DNA of 51,525 nucleotides, from positions 1 to 51,525 of the forward strand of contig QCLY01000005.1 of the NCBI GenBank assembly GCA_003214195.1, read 5' to 3'. The notes under the pieces are model-generated. The model had not been told where the DNA came from. It ran no database searches and worked only from the letters and a program-made list of their open reading frames with translations. This stretch comes from Prochlorococcus sp. AG-418-G23 (GTDB lineage: Bacteria; Cyanobacteriota; Cyanobacteriia; PCC-6307; Cyanobiaceae). The translations under genes were made by a program, and so were the position numbers. Below are positions 7,427 to 17,360 of the stretch, one piece after another (the first letter of the stretch is position 1; each line of letters starts with the position of its first letter).

Positions 7427-7657
7427 TTAATTTGGGGTTTCTGTTTTTAGGGCAAGTGCATGGATGGCTTCTGAAGCCAATTCTTCCTTTAATGCAGAAT
7501 AGACTAGTTGATGTTGTTTAACTAATGATAATCCATTAAATTCAGATGCAATGACAGTTACTTGCAAGTGATCATTTCCTTTAATGTTTTCAACAAAAAC
7601 TTGGGAACTTGGTAATTTCTTATTAATTAAATTAATAACTTTTGTTTTCGTGATCAT
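7427..7657 (-). CDS. bolA: BolA-family protein
   Basis: A 76-residue protein with the small alpha/beta BolA fold. The KGNDHLQVTVIASEF strand pair and the invariant KQHQLVYSAL helix, whose His can ligate an iron-sulfur cluster, are both visible. Partner of the CGFS glutaredoxin encoded immediately downstream; together they act in iron-sulfur cluster trafficking and iron signalling. It is within an apparent minus-strand operon plsC, exported protein, bolA, grxD. In an iron-limited open-ocean organism this pair is a plausible iron-status module; that last point is inference. Confidence 0.93.
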   Translation of the reverse strand: MITKTKVINLINKKLPSSQVFVENIKGNDHLQVTVIASEFNGLSLVKQHQLVYSALKEELASEAIHALALKTETPN

Positions 7658-7668
7658 GATTGATGTTT

Positions 7669-8184
7669 TTAACCCTTATATTCTGTCTCAACGAATCCAA
7701 GTTGTATTAACATTTTATAGGCTTTTTTGCCTTCAGGACTATTAGGAGAAAGTATTCTTAAATTTTCAATAAGTAATGGTACCGCAACATCGGGCATTTC
7801 ATTCTTAATGTAGAGAGATGCTAGTCTTTCATTAGATTCTGCTAAAATTTGTAATGATGCTTTACCTTTCTTTCTCATTTCGTTTGGTATTCTCGCATCC
7901 ACTCCTTTAAATACTTTATTTAAATCTGAATAGAATGCAGCAAGATTTGTTGCTAATTTTCTCGCATCAAGGTAAGAATCTTTAGCTTTATCATAATCAC
8001 CACTTTTTACAAATTTGTCGCCTTGTCTTAAATAATCTTTTACGTTTGTAATGGAAAGTGTTTTATTTGTTGTTGAGAGTACTTTATAATTCTTCGGGTT
8101 TTTAACTTCAGCCCAAATTAAATTATCGTATGAAAATACTCCAGTGAATATAAATAAAATTGGGATTAATTTTAAGAATTTCAT
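7669..8184 (-). CDS. Exported helical-repeat (TPR-like) protein
   Basis: A 171-residue protein with an N-terminal hydrophobic signal (about 3-25, MKFLKLIPILFIFTGVFSYD), so it is probably exported or membrane-tethered. Residues about 45-165 are helical pairs (VKDYLRQGDKFVKSGDYDKA, KASLQILAESNERLASLYIK, VPLLIENLRILSPNSPEGKK) with TPR-like spacing of Ala, Gly and Tyr. It probably acts as a scaffold. It is 11 nt upstream of bolA and 43 nt downstream of plsC. I do not recognise a named family. Confidence 0.8.
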   Translation of the reverse strand: MKFLKLIPILFIFTGVFSYDNLIWAEVKNPKNYKVLSTTNKTLSITNVKDYLRQGDKFVKSGDYDKAKDSYLDARKLATNLAAFYSDLNKVFKGVDARIPNEMRKKGKASLQILAESNERLASLYIKNEMPDVAVPLLIENLRILSPNSPEGKKAYKMLIQLGFVETEYKG

Positions 8185-8227
8185 ATTCTCATTAAATTAT
8201 TAAAATTAATATTAACTTATTGTGGAT

Positions 8228-8902
8228 TCATCTACCGACATTTTTTAATGCTATTTCTTCCTGTTTGATCATTTTTGTATTTAAAAAATTATTAAATTCC
8301 TTTATAGAAAATTTTAAATAGTCATTCATTACTAGCGGTTCACCAATGGATAAACAAAACTCACTCCTAAATTGAGGAGATATTTTGCTGTAGGCTATTC
8401 CAATAGGAATTATGATAATAGATTTTGTTTTTTTTGTAGCCAATCTTGCTAATCTGTATAGTCCTTGTTTAAGCACTAATTTTTTTCCAAATTTATTAAT
8501 TTTTCCTTCGGGGAAAACAACAAGTTGTTCTCCTTTTTCAATTAGATTGATGGCATATCTTAAGGCTGATAGTGATGGCGATAATTGATTTATGGAAAAA
8601 CAACCAAGTCTTTTTAAAAACCAACCTTGTATGCCTTTCATTTCTGATTTAGTAACCATAAATCTGCAATCCTTGTTTCTTACCCTTCTACCAAATGCCA
8701 TGGTGAGAACTAAACCGTCCCATCTTGATCTATGGGTGGGGGCTAATATGATAGTTGCATTCTTAGGTAAAGATAAACTATTTTTGATAATCTTCTTTTT
8801 ACTAAAGAAAAATCTTAATAGAATGTCCTGAGTAACAAACATGGCAATAAATCCCAATAGTGGGTTTATTTTATTTATATTGTTAACGGAATTTTTTTTC
8901 AA
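8228..8902 (-). CDS. plsC: 1-acyl-glycerol-3-phosphate acyltransferase (PlsC family)
   Basis: Adds the second acyl chain to lysophosphatidate in membrane-lipid synthesis. The HX4D catalytic motif is HRSRWD at residues 57-62, the substrate-binding FPEGK is near residue 140, and the hydrophobic N-terminal segment (about 13-32) fits a membrane-associated enzyme. At 224 aa it is normal for the family. It is the first gene of the minus-strand run plsC to grxD and is divergent from pdxJ. cdsA, the next step in phospholipid synthesis, is elsewhere in this window (36082-36939). Confidence 0.9.
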   Translation of the reverse strand: MKKNSVNNINKINPLLGFIAMFVTQDILLRFFFSKKKIIKNSLSLPKNATIILAPTHRSRWDGLVLTMAFGRRVRNKDCRFMVTKSEMKGIQGWFLKRLGCFSINQLSPSLSALRYAINLIEKGEQLVVFPEGKINKFGKKLVLKQGLYRLARLATKKTKSIIIIPIGIAYSKISPQFRSEFCLSIGEPLVMNDYLKFSIKEFNNFLNTKMIKQEEIALKNVGR

Positions 8903-9000
8903 ACTCGAATATCAATATAATAATAATTTAAGTCTTTCTTATTTTTTATAAGCTATTATTGGGCGGTTACAAGATTGTCTAAGAAGTAAGATTTTAAACT

Positions 9001-9729
9001 ATGGCCACTTTGGGAGTAAATATTGACCATATAGCCAATGTGAGGCAGGCTAGAAAGACTGTAGAACCAGATCCTGTACAATTTGCTTTTTTGGCCGAAT
9101 TAGGGGGTGCGGATTCAATAACAGTTCACTTAAGAGAGGATAGAAGACATATTCAAGATAGAGATGTATTTCTTTTGAGAGAAACAATAAAAACAAAGCT
9201 GAATTTAGAAATGGCTGCTACGGAAGAAATGTTAGAAATTGCTAAAAAGATTTCTCCAAATTACGTAACACTTGTACCTGAGAAAAGAGAGGAGGTTACT
9301 ACTGAAGGAGGTTTGGATGTAAGAAGTAATGTGAAATATCTCAAGAAATTTGTTGGAAATTTAAAGGATTCAAACATAGAAGTAAGTGCTTTTATAGATC
9401 CTCTTTCTGAGCAGATTAATTTTTCAAAAGAAATAGGTTTTAATTTTATAGAATTACATACTGGTAAATATGCTGAACTAACTTGCTACGATCAACAAAA
9501 AGAGCTGCAAAGGATTATTGAGTCTACGCATGAGGCAAATGACCTGGGTTTAGCTGTAAATGCTGGCCATGGACTTAACTATAATAATGTAAAAAAAATT
9601 GCATCAATTAACAATATGAATGAGTTAAACATAGGACATAGTATTGTTGCAAGGGCTTTAGCGGTAGGATTAGAAAAGTCTGTTCGTGAAATGAAGTCAC
9701 TTATTACATCTAATTCAATATCAAAATGA
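9001..9729 (+). CDS. pdxJ: Pyridoxine 5'-phosphate synthase PdxJ
   Basis: Condenses 1-deoxyxylulose 5-phosphate with 3-amino-1-hydroxyacetone 1-phosphate to make pyridoxine 5'-phosphate, in the deoxyxylulose-dependent vitamin B6 route. A TIM barrel of 242 aa with the family signatures [14 protein letters not shown] at residues 5-18, [15 protein letters not shown], the [15 protein letters not shown] segment, ELHTGKYA, and NAGHGLNY near the C-terminus. Its stop overlaps the start of ycf54 by 4 nt (ATGA), so the two are translationally coupled. Confidence 0.97.
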   Translation: MATLGVNIDHIANVRQARKTVEPDPVQFAFLAELGGADSITVHLREDRRHIQDRDVFLLRETIKTKLNLEMAATEEMLEIAKKISPNYVTLVPEKREEVTTEGGLDVRSNVKYLKKFVGNLKDSNIEVSAFIDPLSEQINFSKEIGFNFIELHTGKYAELTCYDQQKELQRIIESTHEANDLGLAVNAGHGLNYNNVKKIASINNMNELNIGHSIVARALAVGLEKSVREMKSLITSNSISK

Positions 9730-10043
9730 CAACCTATTATTTCGTTGCTGCTAGTGAAAAGTTCTTGACTGTTGAAGAGCCACTTGAAGAGATCTTAAAA
9801 GAAAGGCAGAGGAACTATAAAGAAAATAATAAGGAAATTGATTTTTGGCTTTTAAAGAATCCATCTTTTTTGCAAACTACTAAATTTAGTAATTTAACTG
9901 CAAAAATTCCTTCCACTCCAGCAGCTCTAATATCAACTGATAGAAAATTTATAACCTTCTTAAAACTTCGTCTAGAATTTGTTGCTGTTGGGGAATTCGA
10001 ATGTCCTAATGCAGAAATAATTGATCCATTTAAAGTTGAGTAA
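9726..10043 (+). CDS. ycf54: Ycf54, Mg-protoporphyrin monomethyl ester cyclase accessory protein
   Basis: A 105-residue soluble protein required for the oxidative cyclase that forms the isocyclic ring of chlorophyll (partner of AcsF/CycI). The family pattern is clear: [20 protein letters not shown] at the N-terminus, [43 protein letters not shown] and a final [13 protein letters not shown]. Full length. It overlaps pdxJ by 4 nt and is 17 nt before recC, so chlorophyll and B6 biosynthesis share a transcript here with recombination genes; this probably reflects genome compaction more than function. Confidence 0.95.
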   Translation: MTTYYFVAASEKFLTVEEPLEEILKERQRNYKENNKEIDFWLLKNPSFLQTTKFSNLTAKIPSTPAALISTDRKFITFLKLRLEFVAVGEFECPNAEIIDPFKVE

Positions 10044-10060
10044 TATAACCATCTAGTAAA

Positions 10061-13000
10061 TTGCTCAATCTTTATAAATCAAATAAAATTGAAGTAATTA
10101 GTGAGCTCTTAGCAGAGGAATTAAAAATATGTCCTCCGCCTATAAATGAGAAATTAGAAATAGTTGTCCCCAATTACTTTTTGGGGAATTGGTTACGTGA
10201 ACAAATAACTATAAAAAACAAAATAAGTGCTCTTTATGAATTAAAGACAATATCAACGTATACCGAATCTTTATTGACAAATTTTTTTCCTGCAATTGAT
10301 ATGAGCGCATGGAATTTTGAGTCAATTAAATGGGGCATTATTGATTCCTTGGAAGAATTAAATAGCTTTAAAGAATCATTTCCTCTTAGAAATTGGATTA
10401 ATAAATATTTGGATAATAAAAAGACAATTGATGGAGACATATATAATCTGACAAAAAAGATCACGAATAATTTTATTGATTATCTGATTTTTAGACCTGA
10501 AATGATTGCTCAGTGGAATAGATATGAAATTAATTCATCTAATCTATTTAAGAATTTAAACTCAGATCAATTTTGGCAACCTATTTTATATAAATTATTA
10601 GAGGATAAGATATCTGAAAAGCCATCATGTTTATACATGATTGAAGTAATAAAGAATTTAAGAAAAATTAAAAACGTTCAATTTCAAGTACCAAATCAAA
10701 TTTATATTATTTCAGATAATAACTTATCTAAACTACATATTAATTTTTATTCAGAACTTTCAAAATTCATTAAGGTAAATTTGTATTTATTATCTCCTGG
10801 AGAAGATTTATGGAATAGAATAAATTGTGTTGAAGGTGAGTTGGAATTTGATGATAATGAAAGTAAATTGAATTTAAATAATACAAATATAGAGAAAATA
10901 TTTGGTAGATTTGGAGCAGACTTTCAGAAATTAATTGATGAAAATATTTATACAGAAGGTATAAATTTAAAAAATAATCTTATTTATCTCGATCCAACAA
11001 CTGATTTTCATAATAAGAAAGATATTCCTCTTCTTAATCAAATACAAAAAAGACTAATTGATAATAATAGTTTTGATTTTATAGTAAGTGAGGGGGATGA
11101 TTCAATATTACTTTGTGAGCATTTTAATCAAAATAGTCAATTTGAATATTTAAGAAATAAAATTATAGAAATAATAAATTCTTCTCAGAATATTAAATAT
11201 AGTGATATTGCTGTTTTATCTCCACAAACTAATTTAATTAAACCTTATCTAAGGTACATCTTTAATAATGAGTTAATTAATGGTGTAAAGATACCTTATT
11301 TTTTTATTGATGAGGATAATCATGACTCTTCAGGTATTTATGAATTTCTAATTGACATCACTGAAATAGCAAGTGAAAAAATTACACTTGAAAAATTAGA
11401 TTATATTCTTTCGAAAAAAGTAACCCAGAACATTTTTGATTTTAATATTACTGAGAAGGATGAAATTATTTTCTTACTTACCCAAGCAGGGTTTCATTGG
11501 GGATTAGATGATAAAGAAAGATTAGGTGAAGAGAAAAATACTCTAGATTGGTGTATAAATAGAATTACTTTAGGCTTAATTTATGATAAAGAAGTAAATA
11601 TAAATACTTTTAATTTAAAACCATTTAGCTATAAAAATATAAGTTTGGATTTGAATAAATGGGTTAAAATATTAATTCATTTAAAAAAATATATTAATTT
11701 GATAAGGGGATCTTTTTCTTACTCGATTTGGGTTGAAAAGATAAATTTAATATTAAAAAGTATTGGTGATTCTAATGCAAATTTCAATTTAGAAATAAGT
11801 GAATTAAGTAGAATTCTCGATCATTACGCAATACCTTTAATATCTGATGATCTTATCTTGTTAAAAGTTTTTAGAGAAATATTAATTTCTTGCATAAATA
11901 AAGCTAAATATCAAAGCAAATTACGAGTCAACAAGATCCTAGTAAGTGATATTGAGAATTCAAGGCATATTCCACATAAGGTTATCTTCCTAATAGACAT
12001 GAATAGTGTTAATTATCCAAAATTACCAAATAGTGAAAACATTAATTTATTAAAAAACAAATATCATTTGGGTGATCCATCTGCTTTTGAAAGAGAGAAA
12101 TATGCATTTCTGGAGTTGTTAATTGCCTGTAGGGATAAATTTATAGTTACCTGGGTAAAAAATGATAAAGACAATAAAAAATTAGATGTTTCTTTTCCTA
12201 TAAAAGAGTTAATTTCTTTTTTTGATAGTTTCTTAAACCAAAGCCAAAGGGAACTAATAATTAAAGATTATGATTTAAATAAAAATGAAATAATTGATCT
12301 TGAAAAATCTAAGATTGTTAAGAGTAATTATTCTTTAATAGAAGATATAAATTGGAATGAAAAAAAATCTGATATTAAAAATTACAAATTATCAGAATTG
12401 ATTTATTGGTTCAAGACTCCACAAAAATACTGGCTTAATAAAAAAAATATTTATCCCAAGGAAATATTTATTCATCATCCAGACGAGGAGTATGTAAGTA
12501 ATCTGCAAAAGTCGCAACTAATTACAAAAATAATCCAGGAAGTAGAGATTGATAATCATAATATTATTGACGATTTAAATAAAATAAATATTAATGATCA
12601 ATTGGCTGAAAATGGTATTATTATGCCCAAAAATAGTATTTTTACAAAAGAAAAAGAAATAAAAGATTTATTAAGCAGTCTATCTGCAAGTTTGAGTCAA
12701 CATAATAAGATTAATAAAATCTATGTTAAATTAAATGCGAATAAAGAAGAATATTTAATCGCTGATGACACCGTAATTGAATTAATTAATGCGAAGTTAA
12801 GTTTAAGTCGTTTGACTGAGGCTTGGATAAAATTACTCTTTATTTCTTCTTTAAAGAGGAATATAAAAAGGACTAAAGTAATTTTTAGAACAGAAAATAA
12901 TTATAAATCGCAAATTATTCAATCACCTGGAGCGACTGAATCGAATCTTATTTTGGAGGAGTACATAAATATTTTTAAAAATTATTCTGAAAAATGTTTA

Positions 13001-13243
13001 CTTATTCCTCCAGAAAGTGCTTATAAATATGTAGAAGCAAAAATAAAATCAAAAAATGAAAAAAAAGCTTTTATAGATAAATGGATTGGTAATAAAATTT
13101 TTTCTAAAGGAGAAAGAGATAATATCGAAATGAAAATGTGTTTTGGTAATGAAAAAGAGCCAGATTTCTTTCTTGGAAATAATAATTTTGATCAATTATC
13201 ATACAGATTATATGGTCCTCTAATTAAAGCATTAAAGAAATAA
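10061..13243 (+). CDS. recC: Exodeoxyribonuclease V gamma subunit RecC
   Basis: Subunit of the RecBCD helicase-nuclease, which processes double-strand breaks for RecA loading. RecC holds the complex together, splits the strands and in E. coli reads Chi. 1060 aa against about 1120 in E. coli. The start is TTG at 10061 (MLNLYKSNKIEV); the opening matches the usual RecC beginning. Recognisable segments include VPNYFLGNWLREQI, SDIAVLSPQTNLIKPYL and VIFLIDMNSVNYPK (RecC-type HVPFKVVCLLGMNDGVYPR equivalent). The sequence is extremely AT-rich and Asn/Ile/Lys-heavy (8 G or C among the 60 bases at 11641-11700). The Chi-recognition residues cannot be assigned by eye. Confidence 0.9.
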   Translation: MLNLYKSNKIEVISELLAEELKICPPPINEKLEIVVPNYFLGNWLREQITIKNKISALYELKTISTYTESLLTNFFPAIDMSAWNFESIKWGIIDSLEELNSFKESFPLRNWINKYLDNKKTIDGDIYNLTKKITNNFIDYLIFRPEMIAQWNRYEINSSNLFKNLNSDQFWQPILYKLLEDKISEKPSCLYMIEVIKNLRKIKNVQFQVPNQIYIISDNNLSKLHINFYSELSKFIKVNLYLLSPGEDLWNRINCVEGELEFDDNESKLNLNNTNIEKIFGRFGADFQKLIDENIYTEGINLKNNLIYLDPTTDFHNKKDIPLLNQIQKRLIDNNSFDFIVSEGDDSILLCEHFNQNSQFEYLRNKIIEIINSSQNIKYSDIAVLSPQTNLIKPYLRYIFNNELINGVKIPYFFIDEDNHDSSGIYEFLIDITEIASEKITLEKLDYILSKKVTQNIFDFNITEKDEIIFLLTQAGFHWGLDDKERLGEEKNTLDWCINRITLGLIYDKEVNINTFNLKPFSYKNISLDLNKWVKILIHLKKYINLIRGSFSYSIWVEKINLILKSIGDSNANFNLEISELSRILDHYAIPLISDDLILLKVFREILISCINKAKYQSKLRVNKILVSDIENSRHIPHKVIFLIDMNSVNYPKLPNSENINLLKNKYHLGDPSAFEREKYAFLELLIACRDKFIVTWVKNDKDNKKLDVSFPIKELISFFDSFLNQSQRELIIKDYDLNKNEIIDLEKSKIVKSNYSLIEDINWNEKKSDIKNYKLSELIYWFKTPQKYWLNKKNIYPKEIFIHHPDEEYVSNLQKSQLITKIIQEVEIDNHNIIDDLNKININDQLAENGIIMPKNSIFTKEKEIKDLLSSLSASLSQHNKINKIYVKLNANKEEYLIADDTVIELINAKLSLSRLTEAWIKLLFISSLKRNIKRTKVIFRTENNYKSQIIQSPGATESNLILEEYINIFKNYSEKCLLIPPESAYKYVEAKIKSKNEKKAFIDKWIGNKIFSKGERDNIEMKMCFGNEKEPDFFLGNNNFDQLSYRLYGPLIKALKK

Positions 13244-13246
13244 AAA

Positions 13247-13720
13247 ATGTCTAAATTTCAGTTAAAAAATTTTTTTAAGGTAGCTTATGATCCAATACTT
13301 GTTTTTTTACAGTTCTTTATTATTAGTCTTCATTTTTTTCAATGGGAATTTCTTCAACAAAAACAAATAATTCAAGCAAGTCCTTTTTCTTATTTCATGG
13401 GTATTTTAATTATCATAATCGCTTTCATAATAATGTTAGTTTCAATTAAAGACTTAGGTAGAAATTTATCACCTTTCCCAAGACCTATAAACAATAGCAA
13501 TCTAGTTACTACAGGTATTTATCGATTTATGCGACATCCTATGTATTATTCTTTAATATTTATTTCCATTGGAGTTTTTATAATAAAATTATCTATTTAT
13601 TATTTATTTTTGACAATAAGTTTAGCTTTAATAATTAAATTTAAGATTGCCTTGGAAGAGAAATATTTAATGAATAAATTTAAGAATTACTTACTTTATA
13701 AAAATGAGGTAAAAGTTTAA
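13247..13720 (+). CDS. Isoprenylcysteine carboxyl methyltransferase-like membrane protein
   Basis: A 157-residue protein with about four hydrophobic segments (near 17-32, 46-66, 105-125 and another). The C-terminal half contains LVTTGIYRFMRHPMYYS (about residues 86-102), the hallmark of the ICMT/PEMT membrane-methyltransferase superfamily that binds S-adenosylmethionine at the membrane face, followed by the EEKYLMNKF segment. Bacterial members of this superfamily act on lipids, isoprenoids or small molecules; few have known substrates. It starts 3 nt after recC and ends 12 nt before recB, inside the recombination run. Any link to RecBCD is unproven. Substrate unknown. Confidence 0.85.
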   Translation: MSKFQLKNFFKVAYDPILVFLQFFIISLHFFQWEFLQQKQIIQASPFSYFMGILIIIIAFIIMLVSIKDLGRNLSPFPRPINNSNLVTTGIYRFMRHPMYYSLIFISIGVFIIKLSIYYLFLTISLALIIKFKIALEEKYLMNKFKNYLLYKNEVKV

Positions 13721-13732
13721 TTTAATAAAGAA

Positions 13733-16700
13733 ATGGATATTAATCAAATTAAATTAGATAATAAGTTTAAATTAGTAGAAGCAAGTGCAGGAACTGGCAA
13801 AAGTTTTACTTTGGCTCATATAGTTTTAAGAAATGTTTTGGAGAAAAAAGTTAAGCCAGATGAGATACTCTTGCTAAGTTTCACAAAAAATACTTGTTCT
13901 GAATTAAGAGATAAAATACTCTCAAGATTTCATAATTTAAAATTATATTTGCAAAGTCATGACGAAAGTAAGATAGATAGTACTCTCAAGGATTGGTTTC
14001 TAAATTTTAAGGATAAAGATAAATCTAAGAAAAAAATAATTTCCGAAATTGATAATTTTATAAATCAATTCTATAAGTTAAAAGTAACTACTTTCCATGC
14101 TTTTTGTAATAATATTATTGATGAATATAGTATTGAAATAGGTGTAACTCAAGATCCATATATTGAGAATAATATTGATAATATGTATAAAGATGTAATA
14201 GATAATTTGTGGATTGATGAATTTCTGAATCTTAATCATGAGCTTATTTCAGCAGTCAACAAAAAAAAAATAAGTTCTAGATTTGGAAGTAGGATCAATA
14301 AGTCATTTTTTGTAGAAATTTTAAAAAATATAGATCAAGAAAATATCTGTAGATTTCAAATAAATAATAAATATAAGATTATTGATTTAAATAATCATTT
14401 TAATGAATTTTTATATTTAAATTGGAACGAGTTTTGTTTTGAATGGAATAAGAAAGGTAAGGAATTATTTTTACAACTCATAGAGTTGGGAAAATTAATT
14501 AAAGAGAGTGGTGGAAAAAGTCAAATATATGCTGCAAAACCAAGAAATGATAAGTTTAATCAAATAAATTGTTGGATTGATGAGATTAACAAAAGGCTTA
14601 ATTCTAAAAATGTTACTGATTTTATGTATGACATTTCTAAGGATGATCTTTTATCTAAATATTTTTACAATGAAAATATATCGAAAGAAATTAATAAACA
14701 TAATCTAAAATTAGATTTTACTAAATTTAATTTATTACAAAATAAGATTTATAAAATAAAAGAAGGTTTCTATACTGAATTTGTAAGAATTTTTACCCAA
14801 TTAGCTTATACAAAATTAATAGAATTAAAGAAAAGTTTTTCTATTTTCAACTTTAATGATCTTATAAAGACTGTAGAAAATACATTTCTAGATTCGGAAA
14901 TTAGTAATAGTAATACTCTATCCATAATTCAAAAAAGATTTAAATGTGTCTTAGTTGATGAGTTCCAAGATACAGATATTACTCAGTGGAATTTAATAAA
15001 AAAGTTCTTTAATACAAAAAATCATTTTTTACTTTGCGTAGGTGATCCAAAACAAGCGATTTACAAATTTAGAGGTGGAGATATTGAAACTTACCTAGAT
15101 GCAAGATCTAATGCAATGGAAGTTTTTAGTCTTACAGATAACTATAGATCCTCAAAAAAGTTAATTGATGTTCTTAATAAACTTTATAAGAATGGACTTA
15201 AACAATCAAAACTAAACTATAGTAAACTAACCTCAAGAATTAATGAAAATATTAATCCTGAATATAAATTTAAGAATGTATTTGAAATTGTAGAATTTTC
15301 AAAAAAAGAGACTGATATAGAGGATCTTGTAACTCATTATATAGTTAACTTTATTTTAAATAATAAAGAAATTGATATTAACAAAATTGCGATTCTTACA
15401 TTAAATAATTCGCAATGCTTAAATTTTAAAAAAAAATTAAATCAGTTTAACCTCCCATGCAAAATTCAAAATAAACAAAATATTTTTGATACAGAAGCAA
15501 GTACTCTACTATTTTTATTTATTGAATGTTTATCAAATCCGAGGTCTTTAAAAAATATAACTTTGCTTGCTACTTCAAAGTTTATAGAAATAAAATTTGA
15601 AGATTTACTTGATAATGGAATTAGTAATAATTTAGAAATTTTAATAAATAAATGCATTACTTGGTCCCAAGAAATAAGAGAAAAAGGTTTTTTAAACATT
15701 GTTAATGAACTTCTTATAAATTACAAGTCATCCTCGATTATTCAAGATTTAGATTTAAAGTCAAATTTATTTCAACTTTCAGAAATTGTTGAAATAGAAT
15801 TAATAAATAATGATTTTGATATCAATATAGTCTTCAACTGGTATAAAAATCAGTTAGATCATATTTTAAGAATTTCCACTAGGGAAGATCTTTTGACGAA
15901 AGATTATAATCTTCAAAATGGAATAAATCTTTCTACCATTCATAGTAGTAAGGGCCTTGAATTCGAAATAGTCCTATGTCCATATCTCTCAATTATTTCA
16001 AATAAGTCAAATAAAATTAAAGGACCTCTTTGGAAGTCAAATATTGATAGAAATATATACGTAAATATTTCTAATAATTATGCGAAGGTTGAAAAATTTA
16101 AATTAATAGAAGAAGAAGATTTATTTAAAGAGAGTGAGAGGTTAATTTATGTAGCACTTACCAGGAGCAAATATAAACTTATTGTTTTTAATGATTTAGA
16201 GGATACAAATAATATCTTAAATAATGAGTTACTTAAAAATTTGGAAAATATCAATATTTATAAGTCTACTTTTCAAGTCAGGATAGAAAAAGAGAAAACA
16301 AAAAAAATTTTTTCTAAGTTCCAAACCAACCCATTGAATAATAATCTTTGGAAAATCGATAACGTTAATAAAAAAATATCTAATGTATTTAATTCTGATC
16401 AATTTATTTCTTATTCCAGTTATTCTTCTTGGATACGTAAAGATAAAAATTCTGATCTATTCATTAACCAATATAAGGATTATGAAGATAATATATCAAT
16501 TATCAAAGATTCTACTTTTAAGAATTCAAAGAATTATCCTAATTATTTTTCTTATCCAAATCCCTTAAGTGAATTTCCAAAAGGAACTATTGCTGGGACT
16601 TGCCTTCACAAAATAATAGAAAGATTTGAATTTAGAAACGATAATAATCAAGAATTAATTGATTTAATTATTGAGGAATTGAACTTTCATCAAATCGATA

Positions 16701-17359
16701 CTTCTTTTGCTTTTAAAGTAAAAGATGCGATTTTAAGAATCATAAATATATCTTTAGGAAGAGAATTACAAAATAAGAAACTAGTTGATATCCCAAATGA
16801 ATACTTAATTAAGGAACTCAAATATGATTTAACCCTATCTTATGAAGGTAGAAATATTAATTCTAATGATATATCAAATTGCTTTTTTTTAGATCAGGAA
16901 TATGAATTTGGTGAAGAATATGCAAATAAAATAAATGATCTTCAAATTATGAATAAAGGCTTTCATTCAGGATGTATTGATTGTGTTTTTCCTGTAGGAA
17001 ATAAATTAGAAGATAGTAAATGGTGGGTAATTGATTGGAAAAGTAATTTGATTTCTGGTAGTGATAATACTGATTGTTTACCAAGAAACTATAACTATGA
17101 AAACATGAGAAATGAAATGATTAAACATCATTATCCATTGCAATCTCATCTTTATTTATTAGCATTGCATAGATTATTAAAGTGGCGACTTAAAAATTAT
17201 CAACCTCATAAACATCTAGGAGGATATATTTATTTGTTTTTAAAGGGATTGCCAGATATTGAATTATTTGAAAAATCTAATTCTGAAGATATATCTCCAG
17301 GTATTTTTATTAGCAAAGCCCCTTTAAAAAGAATTAATTATTTAGATAACCTTTTTTAG
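13733..17359 (+). CDS. recB: Exodeoxyribonuclease V beta subunit RecB
   Basis: The 3'-5' helicase and sole nuclease subunit of RecBCD. 1208 aa, close to E. coli RecB (1180). Superfamily 1A motifs in order: EASAGTGKSFTLAH near residue 20 (Walker A), LSFTKNTCSEL (Ia), LVDEFQDTDITQW (II), VGDPKQAIYKFRGGD (III), STIHSSKGLEFE (V), YVALTRSKYKLIVF (VI). The C-terminal nuclease domain has GTCLHKIIERF, GCIDCVF, WWVIDWKSN and HYPLQSHLYLLAL, so the His, two Asp and Lys of the nuclease centre appear present. The protein looks active, not degenerate. It starts 12 nt after the methyltransferase-like gene and 1 nt separates it from recD. Confidence 0.96.
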   Translation: MDINQIKLDNKFKLVEASAGTGKSFTLAHIVLRNVLEKKVKPDEILLLSFTKNTCSELRDKILSRFHNLKLYLQSHDESKIDSTLKDWFLNFKDKDKSKKKIISEIDNFINQFYKLKVTTFHAFCNNIIDEYSIEIGVTQDPYIENNIDNMYKDVIDNLWIDEFLNLNHELISAVNKKKISSRFGSRINKSFFVEILKNIDQENICRFQINNKYKIIDLNNHFNEFLYLNWNEFCFEWNKKGKELFLQLIELGKLIKESGGKSQIYAAKPRNDKFNQINCWIDEINKRLNSKNVTDFMYDISKDDLLSKYFYNENISKEINKHNLKLDFTKFNLLQNKIYKIKEGFYTEFVRIFTQLAYTKLIELKKSFSIFNFNDLIKTVENTFLDSEISNSNTLSIIQKRFKCVLVDEFQDTDITQWNLIKKFFNTKNHFLLCVGDPKQAIYKFRGGDIETYLDARSNAMEVFSLTDNYRSSKKLIDVLNKLYKNGLKQSKLNYSKLTSRINENINPEYKFKNVFEIVEFSKKETDIEDLVTHYIVNFILNNKEIDINKIAILTLNNSQCLNFKKKLNQFNLPCKIQNKQNIFDTEASTLLFLFIECLSNPRSLKNITLLATSKFIEIKFEDLLDNGISNNLEILINKCITWSQEIREKGFLNIVNELLINYKSSSIIQDLDLKSNLFQLSEIVEIELINNDFDINIVFNWYKNQLDHILRISTREDLLTKDYNLQNGINLSTIHSSKGLEFEIVLCPYLSIISNKSNKIKGPLWKSNIDRNIYVNISNNYAKVEKFKLIEEEDLFKESERLIYVALTRSKYKLIVFNDLEDTNNILNNELLKNLENINIYKSTFQVRIEKEKTKKIFSKFQTNPLNNNLWKIDNVNKKISNVFNSDQFISYSSYSSWIRKDKNSDLFINQYKDYEDNISIIKDSTFKNSKNYPNYFSYPNPLSEFPKGTIAGTCLHKIIERFEFRNDNNQELIDLIIEELNFHQIDTSFAFKVKDAILRIINISLGRELQNKKLVDIPNEYLIKELKYDLTLSYEGRNINSNDISNCFFLDQEYEFGEEYANKINDLQIMNKGFHSGCIDCVFPVGNKLEDSKWWVIDWKSNLISGSDNTDCLPRNYNYENMRNEMIKHHYPLQSHLYLLALHRLLKWRLKNYQPHKHLGGYIYLFLKGLPDIELFEKSNSEDISPGIFISKAPLKRINYLDNLF

Positions 17360-17360
17360 A

